Source: Rhynochetos jubatus
Taxonomy: Eukaryota; Chordata; Aves; Eurypygiformes; Rhynochetidae
Direction of reading: 5' to 3'
Length of the DNA stretch: 64,000 nucleotides
NCBI GenBank assembly: GCA_027574665.1
Contig: CM050654.1
Span: forward strand, 40,925,722-40,989,721
Shown here: positions 1 through 13,034 of the stretch, one piece after another
How positions within the stretch are numbered: position 1 is the stretch's first letter
Layout of the letters: each line of letters opens with the position of its first letter
Position numbers and translations under genes: made by a program
The notes under the pieces: generated by a model
What the model saw: only the letters and a program-made list of their open reading frames with translations
What the model was told of the DNA's origin: nothing
The model's database searches: none

Positions 1-2168
1 AGCTTGAGGCTTTTTGATGTAGCCGGTTTGAACTGCAGGCTTTGGCGAGGGCCCCGATTAGGGTAAAACGGCGTTCATTTGGTGTTTTGTTTTTTTTTTT
101 TATCTAGATTTTGCTTTGATGTTTAAGCGAACCTAAACTGTTGTCTGAAACCTGCTTGAAATAAACTAACAAACCCTCTTGTTACCATCACTTTACAGAC
201 CTGGAAGTGGGGCAGGAGAGGATTAGAACATGGGTCTTTTTGTTAAAAGAGCTGGGCTTTAGCTATGTTCTGTTTGCTGGAGGGTTCTAGACAAGTCATT
301 TATCTTCTTTCTACCTATTTCTTGTCTCAGTGGGAACAGTGTGGACTTTTCCATTCCATGAATTGCTGTGAAAATCGATCAGGCTGCAAACAATTCTTTG
401 TGCAAGCAGCACTGCAGGGATATTGCTGGTAAAGGTGCCAGCTTCACCCCAAGAAATTCCAGCACGTTGGGCTTCCCCAGGTTCTGAGCTAACCACGTAC
501 TGCAGTGCGTGTGGAAGGTGGAATTCTGTTAACGATGGTGGTAGGTGAAGGGGTAGAGATGGGAGAGCCTTGGATGAAGGTTTCCACTCGACAGTTTCTG
601 TAAACCCTATGGCATGTTTAGATAAAGTGATTTTCAGTGTTGGGTGGTCCAGTTCAAACTACGTTATCAGAGCATTTAAAAAAAGTTCTGAACTCTGTTT
701 CCTTCTCTGTGTTTTCTCATAGTCCATAACGGGGTTTGATAACAAGTCACAGTTCCTGAGGTCTTTAAGCTAACCCAGCTCGTCTGAACCATAGTAACTT
801 ACAGATTGGTCAGATCATCACCTCTGAGGTCACCATCTGAGTTGGGGGAAGGAGGAGATTGCTGCTCCTGCCGGGAAGGCTGACCGGGGCCGGGGGGTGT
901 TTCCCTTGGCAGCTCTCAAGCCAAGGGAAGGTCCACTCCATCCTGCAGAACGCATCTGCTGGCTGGCTTCATGGAAAGAAGCCTCTCTCCTTCGTTTTTT
1001 AAAATAAGAGTACATGCTGATAAGCAAGATGGGAGGAGATGCTTGCAGTAAACAGGTGGAAAATCAGATGTATAAACAGGTTGAACTTACTGCTTAGTTA
1101 AAATTCTGAAATATAGTTGTTTTCACACTCTTAACTCGTTGTGCTCATAAATTACTGTGTCTGTGAGAACCATTTTCTTTCCTGTGTCAAAGTGGCCTTG
1201 TTGTGTCCCTGTAAAGGAATGTGCCTGTCTTCCCTGTAGCCTGAGAAGAATACGCTGGTATTTCCAAATGGTGAAGAAGCCAAACCTACAACCCTTAGGC
1301 CTGTCTTAAGTTATATAGATGGAAAACTAACACTGGTTGTAGGAGCGATACTTGGTTTGTACCTGTATATTTGCCCTTGGTTGAAATGCAAGATATTGTC
1401 ATTTCTGTCTGTTATTTAAATGGAAATTTAACAAACAAAAAAACCCCTGCATAAAATACCCTCAGTCGTGGTCTGTAGGCCCTTGGTGCAATAATAATCC
1501 CATTCAAACTCGCTCCGTGAAATCTTGCGAGGTGCTCATAGGTTCTCTCTTACGTGTGTGCGACGTACGAGGTGGTGCTAAAGCTGCCGAGCGCGTTCCG
1601 GTTTGGGAGCACGGGTTGCCATCCTAGACTGGCTCATGATCTGAGGTCTGTGAAGCTGCCTCTGGCAGTGATGAATAACTGAGGCTTCAGGGGAGACTAA
1701 TATCCTCTATTATGCACCTAGCCAATTGGGTAATGTCAAAAACAGAAAGATGGGCGTAAGATTATCTTTCTGACCCCTGCGGATCGTGCCCTGAAGTGTG
1801 GTGATTACCCTTCTCGGAGTCTAAACATGCAGAAGTGCAGATGGTAGTAGTTACAGTCATCTAATCCTTTTTTTGAAAAATGCTGCCCCAGCTTCGTCTT
1901 GATGTGAATAAACCTGTTGTGGCAAATTACACTAATTCAGAGCTCAGCTTAATACACAGAAATGGAGCTAAAAGCTTATGAAACAGAGAGAAAGGCAGGC
2001 ATACGTTCCTCGTGCTAAGGCGGAAGGCATTCCGTGAGTCCTCTCAGTGCTGAAAACCTTGTGCACAGGTACTGTTTCTGCCTTAAACTTCGTTGAAGGC
2101 CAGATCTGGAAAGTTTTGGTGCCTCTGTAAGGAGTACTTGTTAGATGTGAGCTGGCAGCGCTGATGAC
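1..2168. other. Non-coding stretch, no gene seen
   Basis: AT-rich vertebrate sequence with short poly-T and poly-A runs (about 88-101, 1436-1443). It holds a perfect 10-bp stem hairpin at 901-929 and a short CpG cluster around 1560-1610. No exon is supported. Confidence 0.6.
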
Positions 2169-2561
2169 AGGCTGGGAGAGCTGGGGGGTTCAGCCTGGAA
2201 AAGGGAAGGCTCCGGGGAGACCTGAGAGCCCCTTCCAGCGCCTGGGGGGGTACAAGAAAGCTGGGAGGGGGCTTTTTCCAAGGGCAGGGAGTGACAGGAC
2301 AATGGGTAACGGGTTTAAACAGAAAGAGAGAGATTGAGATGGGATATCAGGAAGGAATTCTTCCCAGAGAGGGTGGGGAGCACTGGGACAGGTTGCCCAG
2401 AGAAGCTGTGGATGCCCCATCCCTGGCAGTGCCCAAGGCCAGGCTGGATGAGGCTTGGAGCAACCTGGGCTATGGAAGGTGTCCCTGCCCATGGCAGGGG
2501 ATGGGAGTGGGTGGGCTTTGAGGTCCGTTCCCACCCAACCATTCCATGGTTCTGTGATTTT
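2169..2561 (+). mobile_element. CR1 LINE, 5'-truncated 3' end (ctatgg subtype)
   Basis: It begins inside the end of ORF2 (the GGGAGAGCTGG...CAGCCTGG block) and runs through the C-terminal coding remnant (HWDRLPREAVDAPSL) into the CR1 3' UTR. It ends at the diagnostic tail CCATTCCATGGTTCTGTGAT. The small open frames here on both strands are shadows of this repeat. Confidence 0.93.
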
Positions 2562-5500
2562 ATGTTCCGTCTTCCAACTAGTAACTAAGAATCCATTTTG
2601 GCTTTAGTTTCTTATGGCCACGTTTTCCTTAGCTCATAGCCTCGTGGCTGCAGAGCATCACGGAGGTTCAGGTCCCGGTGCTGTTCTCTGCCTGGAGTCA
2701 TTGCTTTTCCTTGAAGTCCACCGTCTCCGCCTGTTGCCCCCGGCTCAATTAATGTAACATCTTCCTTAGGCTCTTCATTACAGTTGGTTCTGTTGTTTCT
2801 AGCTCTTTGTGCTTGCAGGAATGTATAGGATAATCCTCTTCTTCATGTTTCATCCAAGAGTGGCAGGACAGAGAGCATTACCAAGTGCTTCATTTCAGCT
2901 AATGTGGCTTTTCCAAAATTGGAGTCTGCTCAAAGGGCAGGTCCCTGTATCCTGTAGAACCAAGCCTACATGTCAAACATTTTCAAAAAAATGAAGGCGT
3001 CGGTGGTTCTTTCCTCTTCAGGACCATCGGAGAACAGACTGGTTTCCAGACACTAGTGCTCTGGGCCTATAGACTAATAGAGGGGAATTTTATTTTACGT
3101 GGATATACCTGAATCCATGACCCTTAGTCTCTTTTTGGAACATGTGAGTTTAACATCTGCATGTGGGGTGCAAGTTCAAGGTAAGGGCATCTCATGTGCC
3201 TGATGTGGATTGTAGAATCAAGTTAGAGGATGTTTATATAAATATATAAACATTGTTTTCAAGTATATGGAATAAAGCAGGAGCACAGATTCTACAGAAA
3301 TCAGGAAAGCAGTTTGAACAAGCTACAGGTGAGAATACTGGCACAGCAGCTGTTCCTCTGGGATATCAGTTATGCAAACACCATGGGGATGTAAGGGCTG
3401 GGGAATCTCCCTGGGCAAAGCGAGCCCTGGATACCATTTTCAGCCTCAGGTGGCATTCTTAATTATTTAATTTTTTTCAGATTATGACAACACTGCCTGA
3501 AATCTATCTAGTCTGGTAAAATTCAAAATCTGCAGCACAGGAGGAGAGGATTACTGCAGTTTCAGGAAAGAGCCTTCCTGTGGTTTTTGGTGGTGTTGGC
3601 TTGGTTTTTTGGGACGGTCCTTTCTCCCTTGGGAATTTCTACCAAGGAAGCTCAACACTCTCCCTTGCTTCATACCACCACCTCCCATGTCAGCCTGTCA
3701 ACTTGCTTCTGTCGTCGTTTCTAACGGGCAATAACCCATATTTAAGCTAGTGCTGCTCACAGCTGTTAATCGTGATCCTCTAGCAGCAGCTCACTGAAGC
3801 TACAGCAATGATGACTTGTCACTGGGCAGATACGTGCTGTTAATATCACTTGTTTAATGCATGATTGTTGGATTTAATCTGCTCCAGGTTTTTTCATTTA
3901 TTTTTCTCTTCATAATAAGGAATTTCCTCTGATCAGGTGCCATGAAATTGGTACTCTGTGCCTTAATAATTGCATTTCACGTCAAATTATTTCAGTTTAA
4001 CAAAATAAACCCAAGGGATTTATTGCTTTATTATGTGTGTATGATTACCAAAACACGAATCAAAGTAAGCATAATGTGATTCATGGAGGAATGCGTTACA
4101 GGAGTTCTTGTTAGTAGTAGAACAGGATTTGAAAATTCTCACTCATTCATTAGATCAAAACTGAAAAGGCTAATAAAGTGTTAGGCTTTAAGAACATCAC
4201 TGTTAGGTTCAGGAGGGTTTGCTTACCTCTTTCTTTGTTTTTCAGAGCTGACTATTTGGCTTCGTGTGTATTAGAGGGACAAGGTAGAAATACAGCGCTG
4301 GCTGCTATCCCTGGAGGGAATGAGCAGTAAAGTGTGTCAGTATATACCAAAAAAAATACAGTCCTGGTTAGAGGAAACGCTGATTACCCTGCTTCTTCCC
4401 TTTCAGCCTACCCACAGCACTGGCGTTACAGATTCTGTACTTTCTTGGTACTAAACCTTTCGGTAGCCTGAGCAGTCTGACCCATCTGCTACCAACTCCC
4501 CTGTGCCGGTGAGATTTGTGAGAGAGAGGGTGTGGATGCATACCTGAAGCTGTTCTGTGGGTCCTACCTTTCTCTGCTCTGTTGATTCAGTACAGTTGTT
4601 TTGCAAGCTGGTTTGTTAAATGCTCCAAGTTCAAAATAATCCTAGTCAGAAGCAAAATTCCCATCTTTCCTTTACCTTCCCGTAATGATTCTCACCTTCG
4701 GAGAGATTACCAGATTTATGAGACTACGGCTAAAAAAGAATTTACACTGACACAAATTATGTCTAGTGTGGAAAAAATTAAAATAGGTGTTTAAACCATT
4801 AATGAGGTACAGAAGAGCTGCAGATTTACAGCTAATCTGCACAGACTTGAAAATATCTCTTCTTCTGTGAAGCAACAGAATGAAGTTAATAATTACAGTA
4901 TAATTAGACAAGAAGAAAGATGTGTCAAGCGAGGTGGGATTTCTGCTTCAGTGGTTATAGGAAATGAGGGATTCGGGGTGCAGAGCAGTTCCATACCTTT
5001 CCGGACAGAATTGTGAGTAGGGCCCAGAGTGTTGTTTGAACGGTTCGTTGAAATACAGGTACTATCTGGAGTCATAAGCTTTGGTCTGAACCAACCTGCT
5101 AATTTAGCTTGGCTTTTTTCTTCTTTTAGAGACAGAGATGAAGGTCTGTCGTTGCCTACCTTGAGCACCCTCAGGCACCACGACTTCTGTGGTAAATCAA
5201 ATTGGAATTCAGGGTGCCTGGTGTTCAGGCTCACAACAGTTCTCTCCCTCGATACTGCGAATAACCAGCTTTTTCAAAGTACTGATTATTAAGATTTACA
5301 GGTCCTGGATTAGGATTTGACAAGGATCTTGACAAATCTCTGGATTAGGACTTGACAAGGACTTGTCATTGTAGGGTGTCTAACGTGAAACATGATGGAG
5401 TGGAATACATTTCATAAGCAATAACTGTTTATACTTAGATATTTCATCTGTGTTATCCCAGCTGTCTTCCTCATGTCCGAGTTAATGAGTTAAGCTCATT

Positions 5501-6039
5501 TTATATGGTGCTTTTCCCTTTGTCATGGTTAGTTATTCAGTTGTAAGAAAGTACTGAGGTACTTTCTGAGGAGGTGCTGAGGAGCCTAAGCACATTATAT
5601 TTTCAAAATAATGAAGGTTATCGGTTTATATTGTTCATGGATTTCTCTTGCAGAGGATCAGAACACAACCCGTTTGTGTTACCGTAGCAGCTGCCATCTT
5701 GAGCGGTGCCATTAGACTTGAGCTGAAAACTTCCGTAGCTAAAAACATGAGCTTGAGTAAGAGATACCTGCTCAGAGTCACCAGTGAGGTCACCTTATGT
5801 AACTTCACACTTGTAGCTCATGGGTGTCACAGGCAGTGATCCCAGGGCTGGGATTGGCAAGGGCTGTGCATCTGGGCATCGATCGAGAAGGAAAAATTAC
5901 ACACTGCTCCTAGGCTAATGCGGTTTGAATTTATCGTTATATTGGCTACTGAGATTTTGTGCTTCTCCAGGTAGTAATTCTGATTAGCCTTGCACATCTT
6001 GGTGAGGGTGTGGAACAGTGTGTGTACAGAAGATAGATT
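2562..6039. other. Non-coding stretch with a 35-base tandem duplication
   Basis: No gene or recognisable repeat, apart from an imperfect direct duplication at 5305-5370 (CTGGATTAGGAYTTGACAAG twice) and an AT hairpin near 3235-3254. The open frames are all short and unrelated to known proteins. Confidence 0.6.
5305..5370 (+). repeat. Imperfect tandem duplication, period about 35
   Basis: CTGGATTAGGATTTGACAAG at 5305 and CTGGATTAGGACTTGACAAG at 5340 are adjacent, similar copies. Confidence 0.75.
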
Positions 6040-6426
6040 GTAGAATCACAGACTGGTTTGGGTTGGAAGGGACCTTAAAGCCCACCCAGTGCCACCCCCT
6101 GCCATGGACAGGGACACCTTCCATAGCCCAGGTTGCTCCCAGCCTCATCCAGCCTGGCCTTGGACACTGCCAGGGATGGGGCATCCACAGCTTCTCTGGG
6201 CAACCTGTCCCAGTGCCCCCCACCCTCTGCGGGAAGAATTCCTTCCTGATGTCCCATCTCCATCTCCCTCTTTCCGTTTAAACCCGTTACGCCTTGTCCT
6301 GTCACTCCCTGCCCTTGTGAAAAAGTTGCCCCCAGCTTTCTTGTACCCCCCAGGCACTGGAAGGGGCTCTAAGGTCTCCCCGGAGCCTTCCCGTCTCCAG
6401 GCTGAACCCCCCAGCTCTCCCAGCCC
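6040..6426 (-). mobile_element. CR1 LINE, 5'-truncated, ctatgg subtype
   Basis: Read on the minus strand it begins near 6426 (CTGGGAGAGCTGGG) and ends in the AATCACAGACTGG-type tail at 6040. It matches the copy at 50553-50807 almost base for base across the shared 3' UTR, with about three differences in 170 bases by eye, so the subfamily is fairly young. Confidence 0.93.
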
Positions 6427-7052
6427 ATCTTCAGATGGTGGCTGTCGTTGTGTTTGTTACTCGTTTGTGTTTATCGTGAGTCCCCTTGTATGCATCTCAC
6501 CATGGTGTGTCCTTTTTGGGTGACACTTGCCAGCTGCAGTCGTTCCTGGTTGGGTCCGCAGGATTGACTGTTCTATGCAAACACTCTCGATATGTGAGAT
6601 TTATGCGTTCCACCTGCTTGCCAGGATTCAGAAGCTGCGTTCGCTCAGAGCAATTCCTCAGCTCTTGTCGCTGTCCTGAGAGAAAGCTGAAGCAGACTTT
6701 ACTCCCTTTCCTGACCAACCCTGACTTTAGCAACGCCCTGGGGATTTGACAAATAGATTGCTGTCTGATGGGAAAGAATTGTTTGCTGTAGTTCAAAGCC
6801 AGATTTCAGAGGTATACAAAAATATGTTCCTAAGAATTAACAGGAGAGGAAGAAAAGGCCTTTGCTGACATACTCCGTCGCCACAGGACTTATTTTTCCC
6901 TGTAGAAATTAGTGAGCCTGCCAGCCTGGAAGGTCGAGCTTTAGGAAAGGATAATTGTTAGTCGAGGATTTTTGATAGAGGGAGGTTTCTTACCTTTTGT
7001 TATTTATGCAAAAAGATACACAGCGTAGGAGTCATATCAAACATTTTAATAC
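6427..7052. other. Non-coding spacer between CR1 copies
   Basis: About 625 bases between the CR1 copies at 6040 and 7053. Opposite-strand open frames of 80-100 codons near 6490-6800 show no family resemblance and are probably chance. Confidence 0.5.
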
Positions 7053-7490
7053 ATTGAGGCTCATGTTCAACACCCACCGGGCAGCATTCCAGCCCCTGAT
7101 CCACAAGCCTGTAGCGTTGCAGGGGGTTGTTGTGGCCCAGATGCAGGACCCGGCACTTGGCCTTGTTGACCCTCCCACAGGAGCCTCATCCCATCGATCC
7201 AGCCTGTCCGGATCCCTCTGCAGACCCTTCCTGCCCTCAGGCAGATCAACACACCCACCCAGCTGGGTGTCACCCCCAAAGTGACTGTGGGTGCACTCGA
7301 TCCCCTCGTCCAGGTCACTGATAGAGACATTGAACAGAGCCGTGCCCAGTGCTGAGCCCTGGGGAACAAACACCACTGGTGACCGGCCACCAATGGGGTT
7401 GACCTCCGCTCACCACCACCCTTTGGGCGCGGCCGTCCAGCTGGTTTTTTACCCAGCAAAGCGTGCGCCCATCCAAGCCATGAGCAGCCA
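7053..7490 (-). mobile_element. CR1 LINE internal fragment, reverse-transcriptase region of ORF2
   Basis: On the minus strand it encodes RT palm-domain text: [25 protein letters not shown], then [10 protein letters not shown] where CR1 normally has the FADD catalytic box, then LDRWDEA. After an apparent one-base deletion the frame continues as [10 protein letters not shown] and GHNNP. It lacks the CR1 3' tail. It is about 96% identical by eye to the fragment at 36855-37362. It abuts an LTR piece at 7515. Confidence 0.9.
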
Positions 7491-7514
7491 AAACTGGAGG
7501 GTAGGCTTTTCCAG

Positions 7515-7725
7515 GGAGCTGTTGCTCAGGGAATGGCTGGGCACTGGTGTACTGGTGGGAGGGGTGAGTGAGCACCTCTTCACTGCTTAATAAACTGCTT
7601 TTACCTTGAGCCGTAATGTTTTTCTCACTTTTTCAAATATCTCTCCCACCCCACTGAAGCGGGGAGAGAGCAGGCCTCGGCTGGTGAGTGTTTAATTGCT
7701 GTCTGGGGTCAATCAACCACAGGGT
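7515..7725 (+). mobile_element. LTR fragment, avian endogenous retrovirus (ERVL-like) 3' part
   Basis: The text GCTCAGGGAATGGCTGGGCA, then TTAATAAACTGC and the pyrimidine-rich CTCTCCCACCCCACTG block, ending in GGGGTCAATCAACCACA, matches the 3' portion of the same LTR family as the element at 55433-56040. It is a broken, old fragment with no internal genes beside it. The family name is assigned by resemblance only. Confidence 0.65.
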
Positions 7726-8102
7726 TAATGGACAGAGGACAGAACTGAGAGAGACTACAGAACCTAAACTCCGTCTTACTGTAGGAGCCTAATGACTCGG
7801 CTGCATCTAAGTCAAAAATCTATGTTATTAGTTGTGTAAGGCAGGCAAAATTTCTTGCAAGAGCCTCGCCCCGTTCTACATAGCTTTGCCAGTCGTGCCC
7901 ACTTTCGACTTGGCTTGCCATTGGCATGACTCGCCTGGGAAAAGTGGATGTAAGTAACCAACTTCCCCTCTTGGTGAGACAGTCTGACTAACCCATAGCA
8001 TTCCATCTCTTACATTTCAGAAAGGGAGTAGCTTTTGGGGCCATTTCACTTCTCTTTGTGTTCTCAGTAAAGCAGTTTTTAAGAGCAGTGCTTTCTGGAG
8101 TA

Positions 8103-8124
8103 GTAGGCGTACAGTAGGCGTACA
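8103..8124 (+). repeat. Exact 11-base tandem duplication
   Basis: GTAGGCGTACA occurs twice in a row. Confidence 0.85.
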
Positions 8125-11100
8125 GGGACGGTCGATACCCTGAACCTCTTGCGTGGTTTGTATTCTAGCTGCTCTTGGGTTTTCAGACCGCTGGCATCCA
8201 GCCCTTCCTTGCAAAATACGACCTTTAAAGCTGTTAATAATTGCAGCTGTGGGGTGGAATGCTGCCTCCCATAAAGCTGGATGGTAAAACTACCCTCGGC
8301 TTGAAAGAGGCTGTTTTCCCATCTTTGCGATATCGCACAGAGCAAAGGGCAACTCTTGTAATGACTTAATTCAGTAGAAAATCATTTAAGAGCTACAGAA
8401 TGAGTCAGGTTTTTAAACATGTCAGCTGTCAAAGTCAGATCTTTCGAAAACTCAGTACAGAAATGTAACGATAGTAGGTACAGGGAATCAAAAATTAACA
8501 GGGCCGCTTTCGGTTGTTTTTAAGGGTTGTTCTGTCATGAAAAGATGTCCTGTGGCGTCCAAACACCGGAAAATGTCATTGGACACATGAATTTATTTAT
8601 GAACATTCTTTGTGTCCCGCTGTCATGCTAGAGTAAGTACAATTAGAGGCAGATCCTGGGATTTTGAAGGCTGAGTGAATGCATTGTGTACAACCTTGAT
8701 AGTCGCAGGGATGCACGGGGGATAATTTTAGCCAACGCAGAAAGAGAATAAAGTTATTTCCTTTCCTTTCTTTGCTTTGGGCAGCCTTTGAGTTATTTCT
8801 GGGGGCAGCTCTGACTTCAGCATTCGAAAATGAGGGAGAGAAGAATGGTTTTAGGGTTGACCTTAAGGCCTGGAGGTCTTGGGAAGGATGGGCTCTGGGA
8901 GTGTTTTGGTTGCTTCTCAGGGGAAGAGTAACATGGCTATTAAAACCATGAAACTGGGCCGTTAGTGCCTGTAGTGCCAGCTGAGGGACAGCCATGAAAG
9001 CACGGTGGTTCCTCTGGCTGGTGGCCAGAGGAGACTACAAAGACTTGTTGAAAGTACGAGTCCAGGATATTGCAGGCTTTCTCTGGAAGTGTGCTCAAGA
9101 AATAAATAGTGCTGATAGACTGGTTGTACTGGCGTAGGATTTCCAAATTGCTCTTTTCTAATTTTATTAATTGTCTTCATATCCTACCTGGGTGTGTTTA
9201 ATTGTGGAATTGTGTGTACGCTTGAAGACTTTTGATCTTTTAAAGCATAGATTAGTTAATCCTCAATTTATTTCTAGGGTTTGGGGGTTTTAAAAACATA
9301 TTTCCGTCTTCTTTAATATTGCCAAGAACGCAGCATCACTTCTGCAATGATGACAAAATCCAGTTTGTGTCACTCTCCTCACAGAGGGTTTCGTTTATTC
9401 TGTGTGGTTATAAAACATTGTTTTCCTCTGGTAGAAGCCAGATAGGTGGAAGGTACACGTTCATTAAAGACGTTCTTCCATATGTGGCTTTGTGAGTTGT
9501 CGGTGTAGTTTGACCAGCGTAGTGAAGTATTCACGTGGTAAATTGTTTTAAGAAGAATGTGCAATTGCAAAGGAAATCTTTGGGTGTATACTTAGCTCCC
9601 AAAGTAAAGGGAATTGAGATCTGCTCTGGACTGTCAGGATGCTCTCTTAACTAGTTAAATCCATGTTTACAACCTTGCCTGTGGTTAACCACCCCTAGAT
9701 AAGATCACGACTGTCTTATTGTGAGGGCTAACATGTAATGGATTGATGATACAATTCACATTTAAATTACTTCTCTTTGCACTTTTTCTTTTGTCTTTGG
9801 CTTTGAGAGGAGCTCTCTGTGCTGGGAGGAATGTTACCAGTTGATTAAGGGACGGTTTCTCAGATTAATCCGCTGTAGCTGGAAAGGTAATGACTGGCCT
9901 TCCGTAATACTACACTAGGCTGTTTTCCCGCAGTGCTTCCACAGAAGAGGCTTCAGCGGTTAAGACTGCTCTGATAATGTGCTAATTCACATGTCTGGAC
10001 ATATACAAGATAAGAAACTTGAAACTTGGCAGGATATACTCTTTTAAGTCAACATAGCTAAAAGCAACCACAGTGCATCTCTTTGGTTGTTCGTGTTTCT
10101 GAGTTATCACGGAAAAGCAAAGAGAATTTATTTCAAGTACTGCCTTAATCTGGGCCTTGTCCCAGCTGCTGGCATAAGTCTTCTCCAGTTTTCACTCAAG
10201 TTCAGCAGGTAAAAGTGATATTTGAGCTGGAGCATTTGGGGTATGCCACCAGGGTCATCATGTTTTAGTGCTAGGCATTTGACGGGAGAAATCACAGCGT
10301 GTATATGTAGGTGTGTGGCTGTCTACGTATTAAAAAAAATGTATAAGATTTGTTTAGAAATATAAAGTCTGTTAAGAAATGTATTAATAGCATTCAGGCA
10401 AATTAGCTAGGCAGGTGAGTGGGTTGTCTTCCACCAGACCATAGCCCGCTGCAGAGCTGCTCTGCAGGCAAAATCTGAGAAATAGTCATCTTTGCAGCTA
10501 AGTTTCTAGGGAATCTTTCGTGGAGTGTAGTTCTTACATACTTCCATCTGAAACTGGGCATTTAAATAAAGGATTTTGTTATGGGCACCTTGAGCATTTG
10601 AATATTGCCCACGACTATGTGGGTAGCAGGACTGTTAATGAGGTTGACAGTTCCTTGGGCGGCCTCGCCACCGCTTCTCCTTTCCTGGCGGGGACAGTGC
10701 ACGTTCCATGAAGTGCCTCGTGGCTCCATAGCTAGATAGCAGCGTTGCTGATTAGTGATTGTAATGTCAGCACTGCGGTTGGGGTGGGATGTAGGCAGCA
10801 GTGGGAGACGAGCTTTCTGCACGAGAGGGAATGGTTAGCGTGCAGTGATTATGGAACAGCTCCCAGTCCTACTGTTTTTACTCTGTTTAGAAATAAGGTA
10901 CTGTGTGATGGGTATGGTAGTATGATTGTCCTTATTTTTAAAGCTGTCCACTGGAATCTGACCCATTGCAAATTAGAGGCTTACACCTGCAAAGAATTTA
11001 TGCTTACAGCTACTGCTTTTTCGGGAGGATGTTCAGCTCTTCTGGCACTTGCATACAGCCTGGCTTAAGCTCTGTTTATTTATTTATTAACACGAGATCG

Positions 11101-13000
11101 AGCAATCCAATCTTTATTTCATATTCCTTAAAAAACGGCTCTTGGTGAGCCTGGATTTCCTAGAATACCATTTCCTTGGTGGCTTCTGTCTCCATATCTT
11201 ACTCACGTTGTCTTTGGTTTCTCTGAAGTGCACGTGCTGGATAAAAACCTTGGTGACACCGCATGGGATTTGGCATCCTGCTGCGAGGTTTACTGATGGG
11301 AGATGCCTGGCTAATTCCCAGTGCATACTGTTCCCACAGACAACCTGGAAATAGGTGTGGTTGACGGGAGTAGTAGCAACAAAGGTATGAAGCGAAGATT
11401 GCCTTCTGGAATGGCAGCTCATCAAAGGGCTAGGAAAATCTATAAAACGAGCAATAAAATTACTTTGAAAGTTGCAGGTTTACTCCTTTTACTACTGCGG
11501 GAAGATGCTTGTAATGTGTACAGACGTAAACCACGCTGGTTTATATTGTGAATACAGCACATATTCTTTGAAGATGCAGATAAGGGGAAATCCCTTCAGA
11601 ACTCTTGTAATAGCTGTGCTCCTATAAAGGGGTTATTTTCTTCTGGGAGAATCTGAAACTGTGTTTATTCAGGTTTCTTGAGCTGAATTTTTTCCTTTCT
11701 GTGTAAAGGATGCAGTGGTTAATGAACTTCCAAGTCTGCTTGGAAGAGGGTTAATTGTTAATCACTATTAACAATACTCAGAAGTGTCTGGACTAATTTG
11801 GTGAAATGCGTTTTCCCTGCAGCAGCCTGCTGTAAGACAGCCGTTTTACAGCTTTGCCGTGTGGGTAAATCCACAGAAACATGGTGCGTGTTTCAAACCC
11901 AGCCCTTGAAATGGTATTGGACTCCAGGAAACGCCGCACGGAACCGCACCACCCGTGTAACGGTGGTTATGTCCTGGGTGTGTCACCAAGAAAAACGAAT
12001 TCACGGGAGCGGCAAGGGCCTACTGCTACCTGTGGGAAGATGCCTGAAGGCATGCAGGAGAGGGAGGTTAGGGAAATACGGGTTTGTAAACCCCGACTCT
12101 CTTGGAAATAAGGAGCTTTATTCTGGTTTACCAGAGGCGTTTATCTTCACTAAAAATTCAAGTGGTTTATGTGCCAAAGTCATTGGATAAAAGAGTTGAT
12201 AACTGAGACAAAGACAGAAATGCAGATCCTCCTCCTTCCAGGAGATCGTCTGCTGTCTGTGTGTGTGTGTGGTAGTCTTTCTGTCTGCAGGATGGACCTT
12301 TGATGTTCCCTGCAAGGTGTATCAGTTCGACAAGAGAGATCAAGAGCTTCCAGCTATCAATGAACAGATCGGCCGTGGATCAGAGTGCTTCCTTGGAGAC
12401 GTGGTGGTCTGAATCCTAGCAGGAATTAACCCGGATCTCCCACGTCCGAGGCAAGCATGCCACTTAACTCCCATCGAGTGGAGCTGTGGAGGGGGCAAAG
12501 CAGCCCAACCTCCAAATGCTTCACCCCCATTAGCCTCCCCACAGGGGAAGGAATCTGGTCGAAGTGCCATCTGGATCAAACCCCTTAGCTGAAGCCCTCA
12601 AGAAGGGCTTGTGGATACAAGTGTGAGACTAAGCTGCGCGATAGGGTGGTAAGCTGCTCAGGCCTGCCAAAATTGGGTGTGCCTGAAAGCGAAATGCCGC
12701 CCGGTTAGAGAATGGAAAACTTGGAGGTGCCTGGGGAGTCCTGGTAGCAGCTGAGAGGGGGAATGTGACGATTGCAGTTTTTTATTTGTGTTGTCTGCTG
12801 TGGTTTTTAAACAGGGGTTTTTTTTAAACATAAATTCCTTTTGGGAATTTAAACCTAGGTGCTTGAGAAAGTTGCTGTTTAAGCTCGGCAAGGAAAATAC
12901 CACATCGGTCCATCTCATCAAAATCGGCTCAACTGTCTCACGTACAACCACGGGAATAATTTCTGATGGTGGATTTATGTATAACAGTGCATGGCTAAGA

Positions 13001-13034
13001 TCAGTTCTAACACAGGTATCAGTTCTAACACAGG
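13001..13034 (+). repeat. 18-base tandem duplication
   Basis: TCAGTTCTAACACAGG occurs at 13001 and again at 13019, separated by TA. Confidence 0.85.

Noticed and set aside
6089-6523. 144-codon + frame
   Set aside because: It is antisense to a CR1 3' end for most of its length.
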